Source: Apodospora peruviana
Taxonomy: Eukaryota > Ascomycota > Sordariomycetes > Sordariales > Lasiosphaeriaceae
DNA length: 64,000 bases
Assembly: GCA_033439685.1 (NCBI GenBank)
Contig: JAUEDM010000006.1
Coordinates: forward strand, 1 to 64,000
Direction of reading: 5' to 3'
Under the pieces are notes generated by a model. The model had not been told where the DNA came from and made no database searches. It was given only the letters and a program-made list of their open reading frames with translations. Made by a program: the position numbers and the translations under genes. Below, piece by piece: positions 1-9,905 of this stretch; position 1 is the stretch's first letter, and each line of letters starts with the position of its first letter.

Positions 1-46
1 ACGCTGTTTGAGCTGAACGCTGTTTGAGCTGAACGCTGTTTGACTA
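1..46. repeat. short 16-bp tandem repeat at window edge
   Basis: The unit ACGCTGTTTGAGCTGA is present about 2.6 times in a row; the last copy breaks down after GCTGTTTGA. The array runs off the left edge, so its true length is unknown. No function is evident. Confidence 0.8.
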
Positions 47-118
47 GAATGGCACGTGCACGCGCGCAATATTTGTATGGCCCCACATGGCTGTTCAAGC
101 TGAACAGCGGGTACAATG

Positions 119-700
119 GTGTTTAGGCCACCGTCGATCCTGACACCTCACCTAAGCCCTGCGACTACTTCAACATGATTGGCGGCACCAGCACCGGCGG
201 CCTGATCGCTACTATGCTGGGCCGCCTGCGCATGACCATGGACGAGTGCATCGACGCCTATACTACGCTGTCCGACAAGGTGTTCGAGAAGGAGAGCCAT
301 CGCGTAACCATCAGATGCAAGCTCTAGGGGCGGTTCGACGGCGCCGAGCTGGAGCGTGCAGCTAAGAAGACTATTGTAGTCAATCGCGGCCTCGGTGAGG
401 ATGCACTGCTCAAGGACCTTGGTTCTCCTTGCAAAGTGTAATCTCCCCCCCGTATCGGACCCGTGGACGGCCTTTACTAACTTCTGCCAGCTTCGTCTGC
501 GCTACGAATAAAGAAACTGGCGATACTGTCTGCCTGGCCAACTACCACACCCTGCGCAGTGACAACTCCGACCTACTCAACGCCGCCACGGTCTGGCAGG
601 CTTGCCGCGCGATATCGGCCGCGACAACCTTCTCAACGGGCAAGAGAGGCACATTTAAGTTCGACGCAGACAGCCCGCACAACCCGGACGGCCTCCATTC
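119..700 (+). pseudogene. patatin-like phospholipase, broken fragment
   Basis: The translated frame contains the patatin nucleophile-elbow motif GGTSTGGLIA (GxSxG type) at about 181-210, followed by the conserved helix region ending FEKESHR. An intron at 438-490 (GTAATC...CTAAC...CAG) splices cleanly to give CKVFVCATNKE, a familiar continuation of fungal patatin-like proteins. The frame is interrupted by TAG at 124-126 and TAG at 325-327. Downstream of WQACRAISAA, near 620, the expected Asp-containing second active-site region is no longer recognisable. Upstream sequence for the N-terminus is absent. Patatin domains occur both as lipid acyl hydrolases and as N-terminal effectors of fungal NLRs; which type this was cannot be told. 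It is non-functional as read, and the preserved splice sites suggest fairly recent decay. Confidence 0.75.
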
Positions 701-923
701 CTCCCGAGAGATGTATCCTTCTTTTGGTCTAGTGAGGCGGGAAAATTTGATGGCATCCTGCGGAAGGGGGAATCATCGATCCCTACTCCCCTTACCTCTC
801 TTCTCTCCTCCCTAGAAAGATTCTTGCTGGCCTAGTCGAAAACTCGAGAAGGTAAACGGGCCGCCCAAGAAGGCTACTGAAGCCTTGTATGTACCCCTAC
901 CTAGGTATGTAACAGGCCCACTC

Positions 924-1391
924 CTATTCCGAGATATGTCCATAGCCGATTTCTGGAGCCTCCCAAAGGAAGTCTTCACCTGGCCAGACCTCCTTTCCGG
1001 ACGCCTTCATCGTTGCGTCGGCCTTTTCCTCTGCGTAGGTTGCCTCCTTGAACTGGAGCGTCACATTGTCGGTAACGTAGCCATGGCAGGTAACATGGGT
1101 TTCGCTGCCAAGCTGGTCTTGCGTCTTGTAGCTGAAAGTTACATGGGGCCCGCGAGGATCTTTCTGGCGTCTTCCGTGAATAGTCGTAGTATCGTGAACA
1201 TCGCTTCTGTGTGGTGTGTCAGCCTGGATATCACGTTCGGCCAGGGGAACGTACCTCACAAATACTGCTTTTGGGTAGAGCTGCCTGTCTCTCGCTGTCC
1301 GGTATCCCAGTGCGATGAGTAGACGCAAACGTTCCTCCGTAGGAGCATTGGCTTTGTGAAAATAGTATCTAACGATATTGATAGTAGACAT
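924..1391 (-). CDS. hypothetical protein, 155 aa
   Basis: This is an uninterrupted 155-aa reading frame starting MSTINIVRYYFHK at 1391. I do not recognise a domain. Composition is soluble and mixed, without signal peptide or membrane segment; the C-terminal half (HVTFSYKTQDQL onward) alternates hydrophobic and polar residues as beta-strands do. The overlapping plus-strand frame is shorter and reads like a shadow. The gene could be real, an exon of a larger broken gene, or chance. It lies between a patatin pseudogene and a kinase gene. Confidence 0.4.
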   Translation of the reverse strand: MSTINIVRYYFHKANAPTEERLRLLIALGYRTARDRQLYPKAVFVRYVPLAERDIQADTPHRSDVHDTTTIHGRRQKDPRGPHVTFSYKTQDQLGSETHVTCHGYVTDNVTLQFKEATYAEEKADATMKASGKEVWPGEDFLWEAPEIGYGHISE

Positions 1392-2008
1392 ATTTCAAAT
1401 CAACAATTGGCCTCGAGGTGCCTACTTATCCTTCCCCTACACTGGCCGGGAGAGTTCAGGGCTCCATAAGTACTGACGCCTGCCCCGCTTGGTGACATCG
1501 GAGGCCCTGGGAATCTCGGGGGCGGCCTCTTTAGGGTTACTCCGACGCATCGCGGCATCCGAGGTTATCATAACTGGCTTACCACCTACTAGCGTATGTG
1601 ATGGCTGCTGCCTTGCCCGTGTGGTAGGCCGCCACATGGTAGAAGAAGCGATTTTCACATTCTTTCCTCCCCTTGATGGGAAGTAGCCCATACCTCCTTG
1701 CATTTTCAATGGGCCTCCTCGTATTCCCAACAGGTATCCTTGCATTCATTTTGCTGCCCAACCGGGCCCATTGATGGCCGGGGGCTGATGTGCTGCGCTG
1801 GCTCTAACTATGCCTTCCTAGTAGGTACAGGTAGGCTAGCGACAGTCTTTTATGGGGCTGTGGCGCGATACTTTATGCACAGACCCCCGATTTTCGCTGT
1901 GTTTTTCGCCAGCAGAGAAATGGCGGGGCAGCATCTTGGCGACGCGCTGTCACGACTTCCTCAATGCAATAGTGAGCCGCCTTTTCCTGTACTCTCCCAC
2001 CGCCAACC
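1392..2008. other. no gene seen
   Basis: Several short frames overlap on both strands (for example around 1437-1745 and 1698-2012), but none resembles a known family and no splice model joins them. The right end is the presumed promoter of the kinase at 2009. Confidence 0.5.
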
Positions 2009-3400
2009 ATGAGCGGCTGGCTTCCACGAACGGTATCCCGGCACGTGTCCTGGCGACGACCGCGTCATATTCCAGCTTTTGCAATCCCGGGGCGGCCGTG
2101 TCGCGTCTTCTCCACTAGAATGTCGACTTCGGCGTTCGAATACCGTGACCACTTTCTCGAAGACGGTGAAGCCCTACAGCACTACCGACCGGGCGGGTAC
2201 CACCCGGTCCAAATTGACGACCGTCTTCACACGCGATACCGTATCATTCACAAGCTTGGCCATGGCACATACTCCACCGCCTGGCTTGCTCTTGATGAGC
2301 AGACGTCCACCCATGTCGCCATCAAAGTCGGCACCGCAGACGCAGACAAACGCGAGGCAGACATTCTCTCCCAAATTTCGGCCGCAATCGCTGCTCCGAC
2401 CTCAGAAGCAGCGTCCACACTACCTCTGGTCCTTGATCGCTTTACCATCGACGGCCCGAATGGCGCTCACCCTTGCTTGGTGACGGTTCCAGCGCGATGC
2501 AGTCTTCGGGATGCGAAAGAAGCATGTGGCTGGAGGGTTTTCCAGCTTGACGTCGCCCGCTCTCTGGCTGCTCAGCTTGCCATGGCCATCTCCCTTGTAC
2601 ATTCGCAAGGCTTTGCCCATGGCGACCTTCATCTTGGCAACTGCATGCTTCAGCTACCACGCTCTCTCGATAATCTTTCCGTTGAGGAGCTGTATGCCAA
2701 GTTTGGCGCCCCCGAGCTCGAGCCTGTCGTACGAAGCGACGGCAAGCTCACCTCTTCGGTGCCCGGCGTTCCTCCGTACGTGGTCCATCCTGTGCGGCTT
2801 GGCATACCAAGCGACAAAGTCACTCTCGGCGAGGCAAAGCTCTTGTTAACCGACTTTGGCGTGGCGTTTCGCCCTTCCGAGAAGTCCCGCTTCCAGTCCT
2901 ATACACCGCTTGCTCTGCGTCCGCCTGAAGCCTTCTTCGAGCCAGCCACACCGCTTTCCTTCGCGTCAGATATCTGGAGTCTCGGTTGCGTAATCTTTGA
3001 GCTCCTTGGCCACAGGTCCCTCATCGACGGTAATTTCCTCGCCCCGCAGGACGACATCACGGCGCAGCAGGTTCACCTGCAAGGCCGTCTTCCAGCCGAG
3101 TGGTGGGATAAGTGGGAGCTACGGGCCAAATGGTTCGACGAATCCGGAAAACCGCTCAGTAACGAGCGGGACGTATGGTCGTGGGATAGGCGGGTTGACG
3201 AATGGGTAAACGGGCTGAGGCCGTCTTGCGGCACCGACCTGGTCAAGGACGACGAGAAGGCCGCGTTGCTGGAACTGCTACGCTGGATGCTTGTTTGGAG
3301 ACCTGCCGAGCGGCCGAGTGCTGATGAAGTATTGGAGACGGCTTGGATGAAGAAATGGGCCCTGCCAGCGTACGCGGAGGGTCGGAGGGCTTGGGAATGA
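2009..3400 (+). CDS. SRPK-like serine/threonine protein kinase, intronless
   Basis: A 463-aa kinase of the SR-protein-kinase-like class common in filamentous fungi. It has an Arg-rich N-terminal extension (residues 1-37, possibly a mitochondrial-type leader), then the GGYHPV element that precedes the domain in this family. Visible motifs are the glycine loop GHGTYS (about 84-89), ATP-binding Lys in VAIK (106), catalytic loop HGDLHLGN (204-211, Asp206 as base), DFG (282-284), and SDIWSLGCVIFEL in the F-helix region. All catalytic residues are present, so an active enzyme is expected. The native start could be the ATG at 2009 or at 2120 (MSTSAFEYRD). I prefer 2009 because the pseudogene paralogue at 28364 also begins with a basic leader before the same GGYHPV element. 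Substrate is unknown. Confidence 0.9.
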   Translation: MSGWLPRTVSRHVSWRRPRHIPAFAIPGRPCRVFSTRMSTSAFEYRDHFLEDGEALQHYRPGGYHPVQIDDRLHTRYRIIHKLGHGTYSTAWLALDEQTSTHVAIKVGTADADKREADILSQISAAIAAPTSEAASTLPLVLDRFTIDGPNGAHPCLVTVPARCSLRDAKEACGWRVFQLDVARSLAAQLAMAISLVHSQGFAHGDLHLGNCMLQLPRSLDNLSVEELYAKFGAPELEPVVRSDGKLTSSVPGVPPYVVHPVRLGIPSDKVTLGEAKLLLTDFGVAFRPSEKSRFQSYTPLALRPPEAFFEPATPLSFASDIWSLGCVIFELLGHRSLIDGNFLAPQDDITAQQVHLQGRLPAEWWDKWELRAKWFDESGKPLSNERDVWSWDRRVDEWVNGLRPSCGTDLVKDDEKAALLELLRWMLVWRPAERPSADEVLETAWMKKWALPAYAEGRRAWE

Positions 3401-4079
3401 CGAACCTGCAGAGAGATCTCAGGCATAGCACCCTTTTCAACGTTGGAAACACATCAGGATACTCTTGGCGGATATCGTGGTCTGATACGCTTGGATTTTG
3501 ATATAAGCCAGTGGTATAATGAGAATGACCTCGATTTCCAAACTCCCGAGCTTACCAATAACGGCCGCAGCGCGAGTCCAGCCTAGGTAAACCAGTCGCA
3601 GAGAGGCAAACCTGGACTACCACTGCTCCAGCTGGTGGACTGACCAAGAGATGGGTGCATGATTATGCAGCTATTGGGTTGTCATCATATGCTTGTTGTC
3701 ATCGGCCGATCTCCTGGCAGTGCCGAGCCGCGCAACCGTCGATTGCCGAAAGCAGCTAGCGTGTTATTCGTGGTCGTTGGCGGCAGGTAATTTTGGAGCC
3801 GCAGGCGCAGCCCAGTTTTGGGATCCACCTGTACCTGGTACAGCGCCTGCAACAGCGCACTGTGTCATCCAGAACTAGGAACCCAGCGGCCCGTGCGGAG
3901 AAAGATTGAACATCGAAATCTTGGACACTCGTTTCGGTCTCCACTGTACGTATGGTGCAGATACACAGAGTGAAGCGCGAAAAGCGCAGTTGCGCGGCAG
4001 TAGTTAACTACCGGGTGTTGCAACCCGGATCCCCGGCTCCAGGCCACGACCAGGTAGCGTGTAGGGCAGCTACCCCATG
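3401..4079. other. no gene seen
   Basis: Only short frames with no family resemblance. This is the kinase 3' flank leading into the repeat array. Confidence 0.5.
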
Positions 4080-4700
4080 GCGTCCAGTAACACGGGCCTA
4101 TACTTTGCAGCGTGTCCAGTAACACCGGTCACACCCCCTCATGGTAACGCAAGGTAGGCACTCCATAATACTTAGTAACACCAGCTATAGGGTTGTATTA
4201 TGTCTAGTAACGCAGGGCAGGGGCCTACACCGTGTCTAGTAACACCGGCAATGGCTCTATACCGTGTCTAGTAATGCAGGGCAAGGTTCCCCACGGTGTC
4301 TAGTAACACAGGAAGGCTATCCTGCGTTACTAGACACAATGCAGGCTATGGCTAGTTGGTGTCTAGTAATCCTGGTCATACGCACACTCCTTTCATGGAG
4401 TTTCTAGTAACGCTAGCCATCGGCTTGCAATGCGTCTAGTAACACAGAGACAGGCATCCCATAGTGTCTAGTAACACCAACCATCGGCCTCCACTGTGTC
4501 TAGTAACTGTAGGGCAAGGTCCCCCACAATGTCTAGTAACACCGGTCATATGCCTGCATCATCTCTAGTAACGACGTGGATAGCTCTCTACGTGACTAGT
4601 ACCCATAGTGTGTAAGCCGGATCAGCGCCTCTAATCGTGTCCTTTGGAGGAGGTGTCGTGTGAGCGCCGTCGGTCGTGCTGTGTCTAGTAATGAGCAAGC
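4080..4700. repeat. degenerate 32-bp-period repeat array with core GTCTAGTAACAC
   Basis: The core GTCTAGTAAC(A/G)C recurs with AGTAA at 4086, 4118, 4174, 4206, 4238, 4270, 4302, 4365, 4406, 4438, 4470, 4502, 4535, 4567 and near 4598 and 4687. Most spacings are exactly 32 bp. The 20-bp intervals are less conserved but fall into two recurring types: one beginning CACCGGTCAT or similar, and one beginning GCAGGGCAAGG. These tend to alternate, suggesting an original 64-bp dimer. One unit is inverted (4320-4337). No protein-coding frame spans the array. It could be a minisatellite or a decayed promoter-type repeat of an unknown element; it is not part of the neighbouring LINE copy, whose left boundary is at 4928. 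Confidence 0.8.
4296..4337. repeat. hairpin inside the 32-bp array
   Basis: Arms at 4296-4313 and 4320-4337 are reverse complements at 17 of 18 positions around the loop AGGCTA. The hairpin arises because one repeat unit is inverted relative to the rest. Confidence 0.8.
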
Positions 4701-4907
4701 GCCTTTAAACTACGTCCTTTTTGTCACGGGACTAGACCGTCACAGCCGTTGACAGCTGCCAGGTGCTCTGGCAGGCTGGTGGTGGCCTGGACGGCACTGT
4801 GCACGGACCAACCAGTCCCTATATAAGGGCGACTTGCGAGCCAGGGTCCTTGGGTTGGTCGTGCAACCACATCAATAGTAGAGCTACTACAAGATTGAGC
4901 CGTGATA

Positions 4908-4927
4908 AAACCCAAAGACAGTGCAAA
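4908..4927. repeat. left target site duplication of the LINE
   Basis: A 20-bp sequence, AAACC(C/T) followed by AAAGACAGTGCAAA, is repeated at 6722-6741 with one C/T mismatch. The two copies bracket the LINE remnant exactly. Confidence 0.85.
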
Positions 4928-6442
4928 GATCCCTGGGGATTATTGTGGACTGCGAACTCCGCTATAAGCAGCATATGGCCAGGACAGCAGCCAAGGGGCT
5001 TGCAGCGGCCTTAGCTTTGAAGAGATTGAAGATGCTCTCTCCACAGACAGCGAGAAAGCTATTCACGGCGACGGTCGCCCCTGTCATGGACTACGCTGCA
5101 AACGTCTGGATGCACGCGTGCGGGAAAAAGGCGCTGAGTTGGCTGAACAGGGCACGGAAGATCGGGGCTCTGGCTATCACAGGAGTTTTTCGAACAGTAG
5201 CAACGGCTGTGGCAGAAGCGGAAGCCAGCATTCCCTCGATACGAGAAAGTCATGCCCAGGGGGCAGCTAGATTATGGATTAATACCCATACACTGCCCGG
5301 AACACATCCGTTCGCATTGAAGAAAATCCGAACAACCGTGCGATTCGTCTCCCCATTTCAGAGAATCGCCCAATTAATGGAAGGAGTATGTGTCGATCGG
5401 ATGGAGACCATCAGAGAGTACGCCATCCCGCCTTCGGAGCCACGTCTACAGATAAGATATGAACAAGACCGGAAGAAGGCAGCCGAAGCAGTGAGCAAAG
5501 CAACAGGCATTGTGATCGCTACTGGCGTGTCTGTAAAGAGAGGCATGGTTGGTATGGGCAGCAGTGTATGGGACACCCTCTTCCATAGGACGGATAAAGC
5601 AGCGACAAAACAGGCGGTAACCATTGGAACAAGGGAAGAGCAGAATCCGTATACCGCAGAATTACTGGCTATAGCAACGGCCTTGCAGAACGTGTCACCG
5701 ACCGTCTGTCACAGACATATCACAATTTTCACAAGGAACCAATCGGCGCTGAGAGCAATTGGTCAACCGCAGCAGCAGTCAGGCCAAGCCATGATACGAC
5801 AAATATACGAGTCGGCCAAACTGCTGAACCAAAGAGGTAACTCAGTGGTTTTCCAGTGGGTACCAACAGACAGTGACTTTTCACTGGGATCTGAAGCAAA
5901 AGCAGCAGCACAAAGGGTAACAAAGCAAGGGCATGCACCATACCACCGCGTACAGCAGGCTAAGTCAACTTTGATTAGACTAGCAACAACCAAGCAACAG
6001 CGAACAAGGCTCCCAGAAGGGGTGGGCAATTTCTCAAAGATCATTGGTGTGGCGCTCCCGGGCAGACACACTCACGACCTGTACGACAAGCTGAAGCAAA
6101 AGGAGGCCTGTGTACTGGCACAACTCCGGACAGGTATGGCGAGATTGGACGGATTTTTATATAAAATCAGGGCAGCTGAATTCGACCTATGCGATTGCCG
6201 GTCACGGGAGGGAAACTGTGGATCACTTCCTGCTACGATGCGTAAGGTGGACGGCTCTACGAGAAGGTATGCTGCAATGTACAACGACAAGACGGGAGAG
6301 TCTCTCGTACTATCTGGGAGGAAAAGCGCCATCGGACCCTAAGAAATGGTCGCCAGACATGAAGGCAGTTCGGGCAACAATCAAGTATGCCATGTCAACG
6401 GGAAGACTGGATTTGGACGCACAGAGAATAGATGCATCGTAG
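4928..6442 (+). pseudogene. LINE ORF2 remnant: RT thumb, RNase H, zinc-knuckle tail
   Basis: The frame begins within the RT C-terminus (LGIIVDCELRYKQHM, then the thumb-like region around DYAANVW typical of fungal LINEs). It continues into an RNase H-like domain with TAELLAIATAL and NQSALRAI. The residues expected to be the first and third catalytic Asp positions read as ATGVSV and FTRNQS, so RNase H appears catalytically damaged. A frameshift lies near 6205-6215: FDLCDC is in one frame, while RETVDHFLLRC (the Cys/His tail motif) and the C-terminus up to 6442 are in another. Both truncation and frameshift make this a dead copy. Confidence 0.85.
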
Positions 6443-6721
6443 TAAGAGAACTTGACCAAGGGGCCCCTGTAGCCTCAACCAGCAGATCCTGCTTTAGCTG
6501 CTGAAGTTAGGACGCTGAACACTTGGAGAATATAAACTCCCAGGCGATCTGCTCATAATACGACAAGAGGCGTCGGGTGGTCTAAAGGTGAAAAAGTAGA
6601 GGGCTTGGACGAGACAATGGCAGAATTGGATGAACTGAATGTAGTTAGCGTGCATAGGCCCTTTAGGCTTAGTGCCTCCGGGCGAAATAAATTCCATCCA
6701 TCCATCAAAGGAGAGATAGTC
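4928..6721 (+). mobile_element. 5'-truncated Tad-like non-LTR retrotransposon (LINE)
   Basis: The element consists of the C-terminal part of an ORF2-like polyprotein (4928-6442) plus a 3' UTR. It is flanked by a 20-bp target site duplication (4908-4927 and 6722-6741). The left boundary cuts into the reverse-transcriptase thumb region, so most of the polymerase domain and all of ORF1 are missing. This is the usual product of abortive target-primed reverse transcription. Near the right end are GGGCGAAATAAATTCC and three CATC units, resembling the simple-repeat tails of fungal LINEs; about 30 further bases separate them from the duplication. The element cannot move on its own. Confidence 0.85.
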
Positions 6722-6741
6722 AAACCTAAAGACAGTGCAAA
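6722..6741. repeat. right target site duplication of the LINE
   Basis: Direct copy of 4908-4927 with one C/T difference, immediately following the element's 3' end. Confidence 0.85.
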
Positions 6742-7674
6742 TTGACAAGGTGTGGAGAAAGTAGAAAGGTAGAAAGTAGGACAAGGAAAAGCATGACTCC
6801 CAAGGACTCACCGGCTTTTCGTTGGACTCGTACCGGGCACGTTAATCACTTTATTCCCAACGATCAGATTCAGCCGGGTTTGCACCTCGGGCTTGAAGCC
6901 CAGGGGGGGTCTGCGCCGGTGCCAGAGCCGCCCAGAAGCAAGCCCGAGAGTGAAACTTTGGAGAGCATGGTGATGATATGTAGTTAGAGCTTAATTTGCA
7001 ACAAGTTCTAGGACAGAAAACCACAGAAGAACGAATATAGTCGGGGAGATATATTGATGGTTATATAGCATCATTCTTAATATCCTTTATCACATAGTGA
7101 TAGTTCGGTTATGAGCTTGATTATGACATCCGTCTGGGCATTTTCCCAGTAGTAACAATTCCCCTATTACAATGATTGCAGTCCAATCTCGGGCCACTGG
7201 GTAAAAGTCTCGATTTGGAGATGCTCTTGTGGAGCGTCACTTTCAGCGTAGGATCAACGCTTCTAGCCCGAGACGCAACTTCACCCGGCGAAGCAGCTAC
7301 GACGTCAATCTGGGGGTCCTTCTCGCGGCAGTCGAAGTGATTTACGTGCTCGTGGTCCTGCCGGGCATATGCTCGTCGCTGTCAGTGTCATGGCATTTAC
7401 CATGAGTGTTACACAGAACTCCGTACCTATTATACAATCTTCGGGTAACACATAAATCGAAGTAATACACGCAAGTTAGAATCCGGATGTGTCATGCTGT
7501 GCATCTGCATTCGTATCAGTGGACCCTTGACTCCGCGACACACACAAACAGCCAAGTTGGAGTTTATTATTCACATTGATCTCATTTAACCGCTGCAAAT
7601 AAAAAAGCAAACCATTGGCAAGCACTTCCAGCCCGTTGCAGTGTCTCTCATACCAAACAAGAGCAAACGACAAA
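6742..7674. other. no gene seen
   Basis: AT-richer intergenic sequence with short unconvincing frames. It includes the 3' flank of the convergent dienelactone-hydrolase gene. Confidence 0.5.
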
Positions 7675-9000
7675 TCACAAAGCGCCCCCAGCCCAGGCAT
7701 CAAACCACCTCACAGCCTGGTAAAACGCAGCCTCCTTGCCAAACTTTTGCTCCGGGTCCGAGATATTGGCGCGGACTGCAAACCCGTGTGCAGTGCCACC
7801 ATACAAACTGACCTGATACGGCTGTGCAACCTGGCTAGCGAGCATGGCCTCGATAGCGGACTTTCTCGCAGGCGGCATCATAGCGTCGATTTCTAAGAAA
7901 AAGCTTTTTGTTAACCCCTCCTCCCCACCCCAACTTCGGAAAAGGAGACTGAAGAAGAAAAAAAAAGGAAAAGAAAAAGAGAACGAACCAGCAGCAGCCA
8001 AACTAATAGGCCCCTGAACAGCCAAAATCTCACCATCTTCCAATAAACTCGGATGGGCGGAAAACCCAACGTCAACACCCAGTCCGGCGGCAAGCATGCG
8101 GAAACTATACCGGCCGCCAAAACAGTACCCTGCTACGGCGACTTTAGTCACATGATTCTTGGACCGGAGGTAAGCTACGGCCTTGGCGAGGATGGGATGG
8201 ATTGCCGTCGGGTTATGGCGCAGGGTCCATTCCGTCGCGTTGAATCCGGGCGTGGCGAGGTCGAATGGTGCCGGGTCGTTGTTGAACATGTCGGGTGCTA
8301 CTGTTAGATAGCCTGCTCGAGCGAAGGAATCTGCTAACCTGTGTTTGTTTACCTAGAGTGTTAGGATAAAGGATAATTATCATCTACATGTGCTAGAAAA
8401 ACTGGAGCCGCTGGGGTTTTCGGGAGGGGAGGCTGGGGGGGATGGGGGAAGTAGTTGAACATGTCTGGAGCACATTTGATGGTGGTTCGCTTAAATCTTA
8501 TTAATGCAGAGCCGAGAGAACGCGTCTCTCAAACCGCCAGAGAGATGATTGGATGATGCAAGATGGGGGGGATGGACACTTACAGCTTGTTGTTCACAAA
8601 CTGGATACCAAAGGCATCAGTCAGGTAGAGCACACCGATCTTGGGCTTCTTGCACTTGGTCTCGGAGACATAGAAGGTTGCTGTTGTGTTGATCAGGTTC
8701 AGCGCGAGCTTCTCATGTATGTTGTTTCCTGTCCTATGCTTGTCTCTCTCTCAGGACCATGCATCGTCCCTTGGTAGGTATGCAGACCAGATATCAAAGT
8801 CTCGCCGGCGATAATTATGCAAATATGGGCATCAGGTCAAGTGAGTCGAATAATTACGTACAATTCTCAACCACAATCTCCGTGCCCACAGGCGTCCCCG
8901 TATGGGCTAGGATCTGAGGCTCATCTCTATAAGAGCACTGCTTGGCGAAGACAGCGCCAGCCCAGAGAAGGAGCGTCGTTGCAATAGACGAGGTCCGCAT
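7675..9000 (-). CDS. secreted dienelactone-hydrolase-family protein, 4 exons
   Basis: Exons on the minus strand: 9000-8862, 8680-8584, 8338-7989 and 7892-7675, giving 267 aa. All introns are GT-AG and phases agree. A signal peptide (MRTSSIATTLLLWAGAVFA) starts the protein. The GTPVGTE element, then KIGVLYLTDAFG and VAPDMFNNDPAP, are the standard N-terminal blocks of fungal dienelactone hydrolases. The alpha/beta-hydrolase triad is complete: Cys150 in GYCFGG, Asp198 in EIDAMM (formed across the last splice junction) and His231 in GTAHGF. Family members hydrolyse dienelactones in aromatic degradation, but most secreted fungal homologues have no known substrate. The acceptor of intron 1 was chosen because CAACAG followed by CAACC restores the phase and the expected TFYVSE strand. 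The last intron carries a long pyrimidine tract. Confidence 0.9.
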
Positions 9001-9719
9001 CCTGAACACGGTGATGGCAAACTTGACCGTTAAGCTTGGTATTTAGATAACTCTTTTAAGGTATATTATCCGAGAAAGTACAGTAGCGTCTGTACACAAG
9101 ATCCAGACGGTAGTATCCGTTGATGAGTGTGTGCTGCTCTGGTCGGGTGCAACTTAATGACCTTTTGTGATAAACTGGCCGGCAGAGACGGTGTGAAGCA
9201 GCAAAATTTATGGACGGGAAAATGAGATACGTAGGTAGGTAGCAAGTGGGGGGAAAGAACAAAAAGTTTATTGAGTTGAAGCTCAAGGGAGGTAGCAATG
9301 GAAATAGGTATACTGCCCATGTGGTGCGGCCCACTGCCCAGGGTCCGGAGAGGGGAAATATTGCAGTACAAAAACCTTCAAGTGATTCCACCAACCACCA
9401 CCCCTTATGCGCCAAGATGATAATTCGAATGCAAAGCGCCGTCTGCAAAGCTAGAGTTGACTTGCTGGTCCCGCGAGAGGGGCTTGCATCTTGCATGCAT
9501 GCTGCAGATAATTATTATGCTCAGCTGAGGGACAGCAAATATTTCTCGCCAAGCTGATGCGCGCCAATCACCAGCTGGGGTACCCATAAAAGCCCAGCAT
9601 TGTCCAATAAATTTGCTTTCCTATAGTATGGGTAAGTGGTTTAGGGCTGCCGCGCTAACCCTTCTTCGAACGCGGGCCGGGACCGGTCAAGACGGTCCGC
9701 AAATTGTTATTAGCGAGCA
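9001..9719. other. no gene seen; upstream region of the hydrolase gene
   Basis: Overlapping frames on both strands (around 9056-9587) have low complexity and no family resemblance. The region immediately right of 9000 is presumably the hydrolase promoter; no specific site is claimed. Confidence 0.5.
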
Positions 9720-9851
9720 TTGTGGACCGGCAGCTGTCAATGGCTGTCATGGTCTAGTCACGTGACACTTGTAGCGTCCGGGTCAGATGATGAGACCGTC
9801 AAGATCTGGGATACGGCGACGGGCGCATGCACACAAACGCTAGAAAACGTG
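9720..9851 (+). pseudogene. isolated WD40 repeat, relic of an NLR or WD40 protein
   Basis: One WD40 repeat is readable: ASGSDDETVKIWDTATG, then ACTQTLE. The GSDD..VKIWD pattern is that of the highly similar repeats of NACHT-WD40 (HET-E-type) fungal proteins. Nothing before or after continues the domain. The frame closes at 9905. This is best read as a fragment left by deletion or ectopic recombination. Confidence 0.65.
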
Positions 9852-9905
9852 AGTTTCTTGGCTTTCATTGCGTCCTGGTTAGGCGATGCGAAAAAATCCC
9901 CATAA

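Noticed and set aside
1437..2012. Several short frames upstream of the kinase
   Set aside because: None is protein-like; they overlap each other and the probable promoter.
4080..4700. Repeat-interval pattern resembling a CRISPR array
   Set aside because: The genome is eukaryotic, the core is only 12 bp and degenerate, the intervals are themselves repeated in two families, and there are no cas genes.
9056..9587. Overlapping frames of 60-146 aa on both strands
   Set aside because: Low-complexity content, no family resemblance, and frames compete on both strands.
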